Source of the DNA: Frigidibacter sp. RF13
GTDB lineage: Bacteria; Pseudomonadota; Alphaproteobacteria; Rhodobacterales; Rhodobacteraceae
NCBI RefSeq assembly: GCF_026626305.1
Contig: NZ_JAPNUE010000003.1
Location: 186,001-250,000 of the forward strand
Direction: 5' to 3'
Length of the DNA stretch: 64,000 nt
The stretch's first letter is position 1. Each line of letters begins with the position of its first letter. The translations under genes were made by a program, and so were the position numbers. The notes below the pieces were generated by a model that saw only the letters and a program-made list of their open reading frames with translations, searched no databases and was not told where the DNA came from. This document shows positions 46,453 to 55,742 of this stretch, in pieces.

Positions 46453-47274
46453 ATGGCGCATGCAAAGAACCACGACTACCACATTCTGAAACCTTCGATC
46501 TGGCCGCTTCTGGGCGCGGTCGGCGGCTTCACCATGCTGTTCGGGGCGGTGCTCTGGATGCACGGGATCACGCCCTGGATGTTCCTCATCGGGCTCGCGC
46601 TCGTTGCCTATGTGATGTTCGGCTGGTGGTCGGACGTGGTGCATGAGGGCAATACCGGCGATCATACGCCGGTCGTCCGCATCGGCCTGCGCTACGGGTT
46701 CATCCTGTTCATCATGTCCGAGGTCATGTTCTTCTCGGCCTGGTTCTGGACCTTCTTCAAGCATGCGCTGTACCCGATGGGGCCGCTGAGCCCGGCGGTC
46801 GACGGCGTCTGGCCGCCCGAAGGGATCACGGTCTTCGATCCCTGGCACCTGCCCTTGATCAACACGCTGATCCTGCTCTGCTCGGGCGCTGCCGCGACCT
46901 GGGCCCACCATGCGATCGCGCATGAGAACAACCGCAAGGACATGATCAACGGCCTGATGCTGGCGGTCGCCCTTGGCGCGCTCTTCACCTTCTTCCAGGC
47001 CTATGAGTACAGCCATGCCGCCTTCGGCTTTGCCGGCAACATCTATGGCGCCTCGTTCTTCATGGCGACGGGCTTCCACGGCGCGCATGTGATCATCGGC
47101 ACGATCTTCCTGCTCGTGTGCATGTTCCGCGCGATGAAGGGCCATTTCACCCCCGAACAGCATGTGGGCTTCGAGGCTGCCGCCTGGTACTGGCACTTCG
47201 TCGATGTGGTCTGGCTTTTCCTCTTCGCCGCGATCTACATCTGGGGCAGCCACGGCGCCGTGGTCGGCGGCTGA
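46453..47274 (+). CDS. ctaE: Cytochrome c oxidase subunit III
   Basis: A 273 aa membrane protein with seven helices. The N-terminus [20 protein letters not shown] and the segment [19 protein letters not shown] are characteristic of the aa3 type, and [18 protein letters not shown] ends it. It stabilises subunit I and its proton uptake. It is followed by a clear terminator, so the oxidase operon ends here. Confidence 0.96.
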   Translation: MAHAKNHDYHILKPSIWPLLGAVGGFTMLFGAVLWMHGITPWMFLIGLALVAYVMFGWWSDVVHEGNTGDHTPVVRIGLRYGFILFIMSEVMFFSAWFWTFFKHALYPMGPLSPAVDGVWPPEGITVFDPWHLPLINTLILLCSGAAATWAHHAIAHENNRKDMINGLMLAVALGALFTFFQAYEYSHAAFGFAGNIYGASFFMATGFHGAHVIIGTIFLLVCMFRAMKGHFTPEQHVGFEAAAWYWHFVDVVWLFLFAAIYIWGSHGAVVGG

Positions 47275-47297
47275 GGTTCCGAGAGACGGATATGAAG

Positions 47298-47328
47298 GCG
47301 CGGGGGCATTCCCCCGCGCTTTTTCTTT
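47298..47328 (+). terminator. Rho-independent terminator after ctaE
   Basis: GCGCGGGGG (47298-47306) pairs perfectly with CCCCCGCGC (47311-47319) around CATT, followed by TTTTTCTTT. It lies between ctaE and surf1. Confidence 0.88.
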
Positions 47329-47339
47329 GAAGGTGCGTG

Positions 47340-48038
47340 ATGCGGCGTCTGGCCTTTCCCCTGATCCTCGGACTTGTCGGTGTGGCGATCCTGCTGGCGC
47401 TCGGCCAATGGCAACTCAGGCGGCTGGCCTGGAAAGAGGCGGTCATCGCCGATATCGAGGCGCGGATCACCGCAAGCCCTGTTGAACTGCCGCCCGCCCC
47501 GGCGCTCGACCCCGGACGCGACCGCTATCTGCCGGTTAAGGTCACCGGCCGCACGACGGGCGAGGAAATCCGCGTCCTTTCAGGCAAGAAGGATGTGGGC
47601 GGGGGCTATGAGATCATCGCGGCTTTCGAGACCGACGGTGGCCGCCGCATCCTCCTAGACCGGGGGTTCGTGCCCGAGGCGGGGCGCGATGCCACCCGCC
47701 CGCCGGTCGCCCTGACGGTCACCGGCAATTTGCATTGGCCGGACGAGGCCGACAGCTACACGCCCGCACCCGATCCCGCGAACCGCCTGTGGTTTGCCCG
47801 CGACGTGGCCACCATGTCGGAAGAGCTGAAAACCGAACCCGTTCTTGTCGTCCTCAGAACGGCGGAGGGCGACGCGCAGTCTATTCTGCCCGTGCCGGTC
47901 GACACGAGCGGTATCCCCAACGACCACCTCAACTATGCGATCACCTGGTTTTCGCTGGCGGGGGTCTGGGCGGCGATGAGCGGATACCTTGTCTGGCGCA
48001 CGGCGCGGACAAGGGATATTGGGCAGGGGAAGGCCTGA
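47340..48038 (+). CDS. surf1: SURF1 family protein, cytochrome oxidase assembly
   Basis: A 232 aa protein with a membrane helix at each end (FPLILGLVGVAILLALGQWQ and YAITWFSLAGVWAAMSGYLV). GQWQLRRLAWKE and GRRILLDRGFVP are SURF1 signatures. SURF1 helps heme a insertion into subunit I. ATG 47340 is preferred to a GTG one codon before. It follows a terminator but lies only 65 bp from ctaE, so read-through or its own promoter is possible. Confidence 0.93.
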   Translation: MRRLAFPLILGLVGVAILLALGQWQLRRLAWKEAVIADIEARITASPVELPPAPALDPGRDRYLPVKVTGRTTGEEIRVLSGKKDVGGGYEIIAAFETDGGRRILLDRGFVPEAGRDATRPPVALTVTGNLHWPDEADSYTPAPDPANRLWFARDVATMSEELKTEPVLVVLRTAEGDAQSILPVPVDTSGIPNDHLNYAITWFSLAGVWAAMSGYLVWRTARTRDIGQGKA

Positions 48039-48047
48039 GGAGAGACG

Positions 48048-49436
48048 ATGCGCTATATTTCGACACGCGGCACGGCGCCGGTTCTGAACTTCGGCGAGGC
48101 GATGCTGACCGGCCTTGCGCGTGATGGCGGGCTTTATGTGCCCGAAACCGTGCCGGTGATGAATGCGGCCGACATCGCCGCGCTGGCGGGTCTTTCGTAC
48201 GAGGAGGCGGCGTTTCGCGTGATGCGGCCCTTCGTCGGCGATGCCTTCAGCGACGAGGAATTCCAGACTGCCATCGCCAAGGCCTATCAGGCTTTCGGCC
48301 ATGCCGCCCGGGCGCCCCTGGTGCAGCTCGCACCCAACCATTTCCTCCTTGAACTCTTCCACGGCCCGACCCTGGCGTTCAAGGATTTCGCCATGCAGCT
48401 GATCGGCCAGCTCTTCCAGATCGCGCTGGCGCGCGAGGGGCGCCGGATTTCGATCGTCGGCGCGACCAGCGGCGACACCGGATCGGCCGCGATCGAGGCC
48501 TTCCGGGGCCTCGACAATGTCGATGTTTTCATCCTCTACCCCCATGGCCGCGTGTCGGAGGTTCAGCGCCGCCAGATGACGACGCCGTCCGAGGCCAATG
48601 TCCACGCGCTCGCCGTCGACGGCACGTTCGACGATTGCCAGTCGCGGCTGAAGGACATGTTCAACGACTTCACCTTTCGCGACGAGGTAGGCCTTGCCGG
48701 GGTCAATTCGATCAACTGGGCGCGGGTTCTGGCGCAGGTGGTCTATTACTTCACCTCCGCCGTCTCGCTCGGCGCGCCGCACCGCAAGGTCAGCTTCACC
48801 GTGCCCACTGGCAATTTCGGCGATATCTATGCGGGCTTCATTGCCCGGCGCATGGGTCTGCCGATCGAGAAGCTGGTGGTGGCCACCAACCAGAACGACA
48901 TATTGCACCGCTGCCTGACCGGCGGGCGCTACCAGATGGGCGAGGTCCACCCCTCGATCAGCCCGTCGATGGACATCCAGATCTCGTCGAACTTCGAACG
49001 CGCGCTCTTCGACGCCTATGGCCGCGACGGAGGCGCCGTGGCGCAGCTGATGGACGAACTGAAGGCCACGGGCGGCTTTGCCGTCAGCCAGGGCGCGCTG
49101 GAGGCCCTCCGCGCCACCTTCGCCTCGGGCCGGGTGTCGGAAGAGGAAACCTTGGCCGCAATCCGGGCAGAACGCGCGACCTCGGGCGAACTGCTTTGCC
49201 CGCATTCGGCGATTGGCGTAAAGGTGGCGAACGACCATCTTGGCCCGACGCCCATGATCACGCTTGCCACCGCGCACCCCGCAAAATTCCCCGATGCCGT
49301 CGAGGGTGCGACCGGCCTCCGCCCCGGCCTGCCCGCGCGCATGGCCGATCTGTTCGAACGTCCGGAACGGGTAACCAGGGTAAAGAATGATCTCGCCGCG
49401 CTGGAAGCGCTTGTCCGGGAAAGACGCCGCCGTTGA
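48048..49436 (+). CDS. thrC: Threonine synthase
   Basis: A PLP enzyme of 462 aa that converts O-phospho-homoserine to threonine. The PLP lysine is in FHGPTLAFKDFAMQLIGQLF, and GATSGDTGSAAIEAF is the phosphate-binding loop. MRYISTRGTAPVLNFGEAML is the typical beginning of this class of threonine synthase. GAGG lies upstream of the ATG. It overlaps the TTG start of the M16 peptidase by four bases. Confidence 0.96.
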   Translation: MRYISTRGTAPVLNFGEAMLTGLARDGGLYVPETVPVMNAADIAALAGLSYEEAAFRVMRPFVGDAFSDEEFQTAIAKAYQAFGHAARAPLVQLAPNHFLLELFHGPTLAFKDFAMQLIGQLFQIALAREGRRISIVGATSGDTGSAAIEAFRGLDNVDVFILYPHGRVSEVQRRQMTTPSEANVHALAVDGTFDDCQSRLKDMFNDFTFRDEVGLAGVNSINWARVLAQVVYYFTSAVSLGAPHRKVSFTVPTGNFGDIYAGFIARRMGLPIEKLVVATNQNDILHRCLTGGRYQMGEVHPSISPSMDIQISSNFERALFDAYGRDGGAVAQLMDELKATGGFAVSQGALEALRATFASGRVSEEETLAAIRAERATSGELLCPHSAIGVKVANDHLGPTPMITLATAHPAKFPDAVEGATGLRPGLPARMADLFERPERVTRVKNDLAALEALVRERRRR

Positions 49437-50698
49437 GAACTGACCTTACAACCCTGCCGAACGGTCTCCGCATCGTTTCCGAACGGATGCCCGGCCTCGC
49501 CTCTGCCGCCGTCGGCCTTTGGGTCACGGCGGGCGGGCGGCATGAACGCCCCGAGCAGAACGGCGTCGCGCATTTCCTCGAACATATGGCCTTCAAGGGG
49601 ACCGAGCGGCGCAGTGCCCTGCGGATCGCCGAGGAAATCGAGGATGTGGGAGGCTATATCAACGCCTATACCTCGCGCGAGATGACCGCCTTTTACGCCC
49701 GCGTGCTGGAGGCGGACGTGGGCCTCGCGCTCGACGTGATCGCCGATATCGTGCTGAACCCGGCCTTCGACAAGAAGGAGATCGAGGTCGAGCGCCATGT
49801 GATCTTGCAGGAAATCGGTCAGGCGCTTGATACACCGGACGACATCATTTTCGACTGGCTGCAGGAAGCCGCCTACCCGGATCAGGCGATGGGCCGCACG
49901 ATCCTTGGCCCCGCCGAACGGGTGCAGGCCTTCGGCCGCAAGGATTTCCGCACCTTCGTTGATGCGCATTACGGGCCCGAACGGATGATCCTGTCAGCGG
50001 CGGGCGCCGTCGATCACGCCGAACTCGTCCGACTTGCAGAAGCGACATTCGGCAATCTGTCGGCGAAACCGGGCCCCCATCCGGAACCTGCCCGCTGGCA
50101 GGGTGGCGAGCGGCACGAGGTGAAGGACCTTGAACAGGTGCATTTCGCCATGGGCTTCCGTGGCCCGGCCTACCGTGATGCTGACGCCCATGCCGCGCAG
50201 GTATACGCGATGGCGCTTGGCGGCGGCATGTCCTCGCGCCTATTCCAGAAGCTGCGCGAGGAACGCGGGCTCTGCTATTCGATCTATGCCCAGGCAGGCA
50301 GCTACGACGATACCGGCATGATCACGCTTTATGCGGGCACCTCGGCAGAAGAGATCGGCGATCTCGCGATGCTGACGATGGACGAGCTGAAGCGCGCGGC
50401 CTCCGACATGACCGAGGCGGAAGTGGCGCGCGCGAAGGCGCAGCTGAAGGCGGGCCTGTTGATGGGCCTTGAAAGCCCGTCGTCGCGCGCCGAACGGATG
50501 GCGCGCTATCTGGCGATCTGGGGGAGGGTGCCGGGGCTTGATGAAGCCACGGCCGAGATCGACGGGGTTACGACCGAGGCGGTGCGCGCTTTCGGCGAAA
50601 GGCTCGCAGGCGGGGCCGAGGCCGCGCTTGCGCTCTACGGACCGGTGGGCGGCGCCCCCGGACTGGACGCCCTGCACGCGAGGCTCGGGCAAGGATGA
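49433..50698 (+). CDS. M16 family zinc peptidase (processing peptidase-like)
   Basis: A 421 aa pitrilysin-family protein similar to the mitochondrial processing peptidase beta subunit. The inverted zinc motif is HFLEHMAFKG near residue 43, with the third ligand in the later EEIEDVGGYINAYTSREMTA region. ALGGGMSSRLFQKLREERGL is the glycine-rich substrate loop. The start is TTG (MRTDLTTLPNGLRI), which overlaps the thrC stop. A one-domain form, so it probably acts as a dimer. Substrate unknown. Confidence 0.9.
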   Translation: MRTDLTTLPNGLRIVSERMPGLASAAVGLWVTAGGRHERPEQNGVAHFLEHMAFKGTERRSALRIAEEIEDVGGYINAYTSREMTAFYARVLEADVGLALDVIADIVLNPAFDKKEIEVERHVILQEIGQALDTPDDIIFDWLQEAAYPDQAMGRTILGPAERVQAFGRKDFRTFVDAHYGPERMILSAAGAVDHAELVRLAEATFGNLSAKPGPHPEPARWQGGERHEVKDLEQVHFAMGFRGPAYRDADAHAAQVYAMALGGGMSSRLFQKLREERGLCYSIYAQAGSYDDTGMITLYAGTSAEEIGDLAMLTMDELKRAASDMTEAEVARAKAQLKAGLLMGLESPSSRAERMARYLAIWGRVPGLDEATAEIDGVTTEAVRAFGERLAGGAEAALALYGPVGGAPGLDALHARLGQG

Positions 50699-51279
50699 GC
50701 TTCCTGCGCCGCCGCCCGAGGCTCGAGACCGAGCGGCTGACCCTGCGCCTGCCGCAGCATTCCGACTATCGCGGCTGGGCGGCGCTTCGAGAGGCGAGCC
50801 GTGATTTCCTCAGCCCATGGGACCCGGTCTGGGCGGCCGATGCCCTGTCACGCAAGGCCTTCACCAACCGCGTCTATTGGGCAGCGCGCGCCGAGGCGGC
50901 GGGTACGGCAGTACCGCTTCTTCTGGTCCGCCGTGCGGACGAGGCGCTGATCGGCGGCGTCACACTCGACAATATCCGCCGGGGGCCCGCGCAGGCAGGC
51001 ACGCTTGGCTATTGGGTCGGCGCGCCGCATGCACGGAAGGGCTATATGCGCGAGGCGCTGGAGGCCTTGGTGCACTATGCCTTCACCGATCTTGACCTGT
51101 CGCGGCTGGAAGCGGGCTGCCTGCCGGAAAACACCGCCTCGCGCGGGGTGCTGGAAAAGGTCGGCTTCAAGTATGAGGGCGTGGCGCAAAGCTATCTGCA
51201 GATCAACGGCCGCTGGCGCAATCACGTGCTTTACGCCAATCTGAGGGCTGACCGGCGCGGCCGCACCGACGCCGGGTGA
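50695..51279 (+). CDS. rimJ: GNAT N-acetyltransferase (RimJ/RimL type)
   Basis: A 194 aa acetyltransferase. RLETERLTLRLPQHSDYRGW starts the RimJ-like fold, and LGYWVGAPHARKGYMREALE with GVLEKVGFKYEGVAQSYLQI marks the acetyl-CoA loop and C-terminal block. In E. coli RimJ acetylates ribosomal protein S5, but the substrate here is only inferred. Overlaps the M16 peptidase stop by four bases. A REP-like element follows it. Confidence 0.85.
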   Translation: MSFLRRRPRLETERLTLRLPQHSDYRGWAALREASRDFLSPWDPVWAADALSRKAFTNRVYWAARAEAAGTAVPLLLVRRADEALIGGVTLDNIRRGPAQAGTLGYWVGAPHARKGYMREALEALVHYAFTDLDLSRLEAGCLPENTASRGVLEKVGFKYEGVAQSYLQINGRWRNHVLYANLRADRRGRTDAG

Positions 51280-51295
51280 TCTTTCCGGGGCAAAG

Positions 51296-51345
51296 GCCGG
51301 GGGCTCTGCCCCCGGACCCCCGAGGTATTTGGGCCAAGATGAAGG
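51296..51345 (+). repeat. REP-like GC-hairpin/TATTT element, copy 3
   Basis: GGCCGGGGGCTCTGCCCCCGG forms a hairpin, followed by ACCCCCGAGGTATTTGGGCC and AAGATGAAG. It follows the GNAT gene in the same direction and ends seven bases before the DUF1697 ATG. The best-preserved copy of the family in the window. Confidence 0.75.
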
Positions 51346-51351
51346 GGCAGG

Positions 51352-51888
51352 ATGACCGTCTGGATTGCGCTTCTCAGGGCAGTGAATGTCTCGGGCGTGA
51401 ACACGCTGCCGATGGAACCGTTCCGCGCGCTTCTGGATGAATTGCGGCTTGAGGGCGCGAGGACCTATATACAGAGCGGCAATGCGGTTTTCCGGTCGGC
51501 ACAGTCCGCCGGCGCGCTCCAGGCGCTGATCGCCGATGGGGTGCTGAAACGTTTCGGTTTTCGCCCGCCCGTCTTGATGCGGACACTGGCCGAGATGGAG
51601 GCCGCCCATCGCGGCTGTCCGTTCACGGTCGAAGCGGGGGAGAAGGTGTTCTTCCATTTCATGGAACGCGAACTGCCGCGCGCCACCGGCGATTTCCTGA
51701 AATCGCTCGCGACGGCCGAGGAACGCTATGCCTTCCAGGGCCGGATGCTCTGGCTGCATCTGCCGGGTGGGGCGGGGCGTTCGAAGCTCGCCGACCGGGT
51801 CGGGCGGCTGCCCATCGACATGACGGCGCGCAACCTCAAGACGGTCGAGGCGCTGATCGCGCTGGCGCGGAAGCTGGAGGCGGCATGA
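51352..51888 (+). CDS. DUF1697 protein
   Basis: A 178 aa protein starting MTVWIALLRAVNVSGVNTLP, with YIQSGNAVFRSAQSAG and LMRTLAEMEAAHRGCPF, the hallmark of DUF1697. The RxVNVGGxN-like motif is seen. The biochemical role of the family is not established. It overlaps the downstream flavoprotein by four bases. Confidence 0.9.
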   Translation: MTVWIALLRAVNVSGVNTLPMEPFRALLDELRLEGARTYIQSGNAVFRSAQSAGALQALIADGVLKRFGFRPPVLMRTLAEMEAAHRGCPFTVEAGEKVFFHFMERELPRATGDFLKSLATAEERYAFQGRMLWLHLPGGAGRSKLADRVGRLPIDMTARNLKTVEALIALARKLEAA

Positions 51889-53300
51889 GATTGAACCCCG
51901 CCGATCAGGCCTTTGCGGCCCGGCTGGCCGCGCTCTTGCCCGAAGGGACGGTCGGCCCGGTCGAACCGCGCTATCTGACCGAGGCGCGGGGCCGGGTGAC
52001 CGGGACCGGCGGCTGCCTTGCCCGCCCGCGCTCTGCCGGGGAGGTTTCGGTGATCCTCGGGGCGTGCGCGGCGGAGCGGGTCGGCATCGTGCCCTATGGC
52101 GGCGGTACCGGGCTTGTCCTCGGACAGGTGATGCCAGAGGGGCCAGCGCCGCTGATCCTGTCGCTCGAGCGGATGAGCCGGATACGCGCAGTCCACGCGA
52201 CCGAAGGGGTGCTGATTGCCGAGGCGGGCGCGATCCTCGCCGATGTGCAGGAAGCGGCACAGACCCAAGGTCGGCACTTCCCTCTGGCGCTCGCCTCGCA
52301 AGGTTCGGCCCGGATCGGCGGGCTTCTGTCGACGAACGCGGGTGGTGTAAACGTGCTGCGCTATGGCAATGCCCGCGATCTCTGCCTCGGGATCGAGGCG
52401 GTGCTGCCGGACGGCTCGATCCTGAACGGGCTGAAGCGGCTCAGGAAAGACAATACCGGCTACGACATCCGTAACCTTCTGATCGGCGCTGAGGGCACTT
52501 TGGGCGTGATCACGGCGGCGAGCCTCAAACTCTTCCCGCCCGCCGCTGCCACCGGCACGGCGATCTTCACCGTTGCCTCGCCCGCCGCTGCGCTTGCGCT
52601 CCTCGCCCGCGCCCAGAGCCGGTTTGCGGGCGGTGTGACGGCGTTCGAACTGATCGCGGGCCAGGGCCTTGCATTCCTCGATGAGGTCATGCCCGACGTC
52701 CGCCAGCCCTTCGCCACCCGTCCCGACTGGATGGTCCTGATCGAGACGGGCTTGCCCGAAGGCCTCGACCCGGCAGAGGCCCTGGGCGCCCTATACGCCG
52801 CTGCCGAGGTCGAGGGTCTCGTCAGCGATGCGGTAATCGCGCAGAGCGCAAGCCAGGTGCAGGATTTCTGGCGCCTGCGCGAGGCCTTGCCAGAGGCCAA
52901 CCGCAAGATCGGCGCCGTGGTCTCGCACGATATCTCGCTGCCCCTCTCGGAAATCCCGGCCTTCCTCGACGAAGGCCCGGCGCTCATCGCCCCCTTCGGC
53001 CCGTTCCGCATCCATGCCTTCGGTCATCTCGGCGACGGCAACCTGCATTTCAACATCTTCCCGCCGAAGGGCGAAAAGCGCGAGACCTACCTGCCCCTGA
53101 CACCCGCGATCCAGCGCGCCGTTCATGACCGGGTCATGGCGCTCGGCGGCTCCTTCAGCGCCGAACATGGGGTGGGGCGGCTCAAGGCGGCTGACCTAGA
53201 CCGCTACGCCGACCCCGCGAAACTCGCGGCGATGCGCGCCATCAAACAGGCGCTCGACCCGCACGGCATCATGAACCCCGGCGCCGTCCTATCGACCTGA
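51885..53300 (+). CDS. FAD-linked D-2-hydroxyacid dehydrogenase (GlcD/D2HGDH-like)
   Basis: A 471 aa VAO-family flavoprotein. The FAD domain has VGIVPYGGGTGLVLGQVMP and GSARIGGLLSTNAGGVNVLR. The C-terminal metal site is FGHLGDGNLHFNIFPP and the tail FSAEHGVGRLKAADLDRY fits D-lactate and D-2-hydroxyglutarate dehydrogenases. Substrate cannot be fixed by sequence, though the length and the absence of glcE/glcF partners favour a stand-alone D-2-hydroxyglutarate type. ATGA overlap with DUF1697. Confidence 0.88.
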   Translation: MRLNPADQAFAARLAALLPEGTVGPVEPRYLTEARGRVTGTGGCLARPRSAGEVSVILGACAAERVGIVPYGGGTGLVLGQVMPEGPAPLILSLERMSRIRAVHATEGVLIAEAGAILADVQEAAQTQGRHFPLALASQGSARIGGLLSTNAGGVNVLRYGNARDLCLGIEAVLPDGSILNGLKRLRKDNTGYDIRNLLIGAEGTLGVITAASLKLFPPAAATGTAIFTVASPAAALALLARAQSRFAGGVTAFELIAGQGLAFLDEVMPDVRQPFATRPDWMVLIETGLPEGLDPAEALGALYAAAEVEGLVSDAVIAQSASQVQDFWRLREALPEANRKIGAVVSHDISLPLSEIPAFLDEGPALIAPFGPFRIHAFGHLGDGNLHFNIFPPKGEKRETYLPLTPAIQRAVHDRVMALGGSFSAEHGVGRLKAADLDRYADPAKLAAMRAIKQALDPHGIMNPGAVLST

Positions 53301-53322
53301 TCCTGCGCTTCACGTTCTGTCT

Positions 53323-53389
53323 TGAAATACTCCGGAGGGGTCCGGGGAGGCAGAGCCTCCCCGGCGGGTCGACGCCGAAGGCGGCGAAA
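53323..53389 (-). repeat. REP-like GC-hairpin/TATTT element, copy 4
   Basis: On the minus strand, GCCGGGGAGGCTCTGCCTCC with CCGG closes a perfect hairpin, then CCCCTCCGGAGTATTTCAAG. It follows apt directly and lies between the two convergent genes apt and the flavoprotein. Confidence 0.7.
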
Positions 53390-53923
53390 TCACGCCCCTT
53401 CGAACTCGCACAGCACATGGACGGACATGCCGAGCCGTTCCAGCAATGTGCGGCCGCCAAGCTCCGGCAGGTCAACGACAAAGGCGCAGCCGATCACCTG
53501 CGCGCCAAGCCGTTCGACCAGCCTGATCCCGGCCTCCGCCGTGCCGCCGGTGGCCAGAAGATCGTCGACGATCAGCACCTTCTCGCCGGGCTGCAGCGCA
53601 TCCTCATGGATCTCCATGATCGCCTCGCCATATTCGAGCTTGTAGGCCTGGCTGATGGTCTGGCCCGGAAGCTTGCCCTTCTTGCGGATCGGCACGAAGC
53701 CCACCGTCAGCTGATGGGCAATCGCGCCGCCGAGGATGAAGCCCCGCGCCTCCAGCCCCACCACCTTGTCGATCCGCTCGCCCGCATAGGGGTGCAGAAG
53801 CTGATCGATCGCCATGCGGAAGCCGCGCGCATCGGCGAAAAGCGTCGTCACATCGCGGAACATGATCCCTTCATGGGGAAAGTCGGCGATGGTGCGGATA
53901 TAGTCCCTGACCGTTTTCTTCAT
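53390..53923 (-). CDS. apt: Adenine phosphoribosyltransferase
   Basis: A 177 aa purine-salvage enzyme converting adenine and PRPP to [20 protein letters not shown] is the PRPP-binding loop, and [16 protein letters not shown] and [12 protein letters not shown] complete the Apt pattern. ATG 53923 ([16 protein letters not shown]) is preceded by GGGAGAG. It is convergent with the hydroxyacid dehydrogenase. Confidence 0.96.
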   Translation of the reverse strand: MKKTVRDYIRTIADFPHEGIMFRDVTTLFADARGFRMAIDQLLHPYAGERIDKVVGLEARGFILGGAIAHQLTVGFVPIRKKGKLPGQTISQAYKLEYGEAIMEIHEDALQPGEKVLIVDDLLATGGTAEAGIRLVERLGAQVIGCAFVVDLPELGGRTLLERLGMSVHVLCEFEGA

Positions 53924-53999
53924 CTCTCCCCCGGAGCGTCGGCAGCCTCTCGGTAGCATGGCCTCACTTGACGGCAAAGACAGTTCGCATCGCCTTTAT

Positions 54000-54473
54000 T
54001 CACCACAAGGCGGGTTTCGTTATCATCAGCCAGAAGATCGCGGTCAGCGCCAGGAAGGCGGGCCAGCCGAGGGCGAACCAGAGGCGGTAGAGGCGCCGGG
54101 CCTCGGCGGGGAGCGCGGTGCCGTCAGCCAGGGCGCGGGCGGCGAGGTCGCGGATGCGGATCTGCAGATGGACGACCGGCGCCCAGCAGACAAAGGCCAG
54201 AAGATAGAGGGCGTAGGTGACCAGAAGCCAGGGCTCGGTCAGCGACCAGCCCTGCAGATGGATCAGCCACAGACCGGTCAGCGGCTGGACGATCCCGGCG
54301 GGCGTGGTGAAGAACCAGTCGGCCATCACCACGGCGAAAGCGGTCACATGGATCGCTTGCGTCCGGCCAGAGTGCATCACCCAGACCATCTGGAAGGCTG
54401 TGCCGATCCCCGTGCCGAAAAGAACGGTCGAGGACAGGATATGCAGCCATTTGGCAAGGAAATAGGCCTCCAT
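54000..54473 (-). CDS. DUF2269 membrane protein
   Basis: A 157 aa protein with four transmembrane helices (LHILSSTVLFGTGIGTAFQM, then FFTTPAGIVQPLTGLWLI, YALYLLAFVCWAPVVHLQ and WPAFLALTAIFWLMI). WLHILSSTVLFGTGIGTAF is the DUF2269 signature. Function unknown. TGATG overlap with the stop of the SDR gene upstream, so the two are coupled. Confidence 0.85.
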   Translation of the reverse strand: MEAYFLAKWLHILSSTVLFGTGIGTAFQMVWVMHSGRTQAIHVTAFAVVMADWFFTTPAGIVQPLTGLWLIHLQGWSLTEPWLLVTYALYLLAFVCWAPVVHLQIRIRDLAARALADGTALPAEARRLYRLWFALGWPAFLALTAIFWLMITKPALW

Positions 54474-55741
54474 CAGCGCTCCTCCGTCAGCGCGAGGTGA
54501 GTGAGGATCAGCGCCATCACCGGCAGGTTCTTCAGAAGTTCGCCGAAGGGTGCGATCCAGAGGGCGGGCGCCATAAGCGTCAGCCCGACCGTATAGCCGA
54601 GCACCATCACCAGCTGTGCAAGGGCGGTCCGCCGGGGCGCAATGTCGCGGATCAAAAGCCCGGCGAGGATCAGGTCGGCCAGGCCGCCCGCCCTTGCGGC
54701 GGCAAGGATCAGTGGTTCGGGCAGGTTCAGGATCGCGGCAGGAAAGGCCGCGACGGGCAGGAAGAGGCCAAGCAAGCCCGAGACGAGCCACATCAGCGCC
54801 AGCGTCAGCCGGATCAGCGGCTTCATCAGGCAAAGCCGCGCCTGCCAGAGGTCTTGCGTTCCCGCCGGGCGGCGGTTGAGGAATCGGCTGACAGGCACAG
54901 GCCGGACCCCGATCCGTGACAGAAGCAGCGCGGGATCGGCCAGCACGCCGGTCGCCAGTTGGTCGACTGTTGTGGCCGAGAAGGGACCAAGCCTGACGAA
55001 GTCTCCGACCTGGCCGAGGGCGCGGGCGAGGGGCCGGGGCAGGCGCAGCGCGGGGGCGGGCAGGAGGCCAAGCCAGCGGCGTATCTCGGCGGTCAGCTCG
55101 GTCTGGCTCAGCGCCTCGGGGCCGCCGATCTCCCAGGCGCCGCCGTCCGGGCCGGGGCCGGGCGGGGCTTCGAGACAGGCGAGGATCACGCGGGCCAGAT
55201 CCTCGGCATGGATCGGGTTGAACCGCTCTTCTCCGCTGCCGACCACAAGCCTGCGGAAAGGCAGCGCGGCTGAGGCGCGAAGCGCCGAGGAGCCGCCATA
55301 GGACGTATCGGCCAGCACCAGCCCGGCGCGCAGGACGGTCGCGCCCGCCGCGAGTGCAACCCGTTCCCCCTCGCGCCGCCAGTGGGCGAAGGGGGTCGCG
55401 GCCTCGATGCCGATGGCCGACAGCAAGAGCGCCTGGCCACCATCCATCGCGGCCAGCGCGGCGGCAGGCGCGCGGACATGAACCGCCTCGAACGCATGGG
55501 CACTTCCGGTCAGGAGGCCCGCGGCGTTGATCATATGTACCTCGCCCCGAAGATGGGGGCGCCAGAAGGCGGGATCGTGGGTGACAGGATCGGTCAGGTC
55601 GGCCGCGACCGTCGCGAATCCCACCGCGGCAAGCCGGTCGGGGCGGCGGGCCGAGGCGACCACCTCGTGACCGGCAGCACGAAAGGCGAAGGCGATGTGG
55701 CGGCCGATGAAACCGTCGGCGCCGAGCAGGAGAACTTTCAT
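54473..55741 (-). CDS. NAD-dependent epimerase/SDR with C-terminal DoxX-like membrane domain
   Basis: A 422 aa fusion. Residues 1-280 are an atypical extended SDR beginning MKVLLLGADGFIGRHIAFAF, the NAD site GADGFIG, followed by NPIHAEDLARVILACL. From about 300, four hydrophobic helices (for example LIRLTLALMWLVSGLLGLFL) resemble DoxX/SURF4-like membrane domains. No catalytic YxxxK is obvious, so it may bind NAD without classic SDR chemistry. The AraC regulator stops one base before its ATG, and DUF2269 follows, making one operon. Confidence 0.82.
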   Translation of the reverse strand: MKVLLLGADGFIGRHIAFAFRAAGHEVVASARRPDRLAAVGFATVAADLTDPVTHDPAFWRPHLRGEVHMINAAGLLTGSAHAFEAVHVRAPAAALAAMDGGQALLLSAIGIEAATPFAHWRREGERVALAAGATVLRAGLVLADTSYGGSSALRASAALPFRRLVVGSGEERFNPIHAEDLARVILACLEAPPGPGPDGGAWEIGGPEALSQTELTAEIRRWLGLLPAPALRLPRPLARALGQVGDFVRLGPFSATTVDQLATGVLADPALLLSRIGVRPVPVSRFLNRRPAGTQDLWQARLCLMKPLIRLTLALMWLVSGLLGLFLPVAAFPAAILNLPEPLILAAARAGGLADLILAGLLIRDIAPRRTALAQLVMVLGYTVGLTLMAPALWIAPFGELLKNLPVMALILTHLALTEER

Positions 55742-55742
55742 C

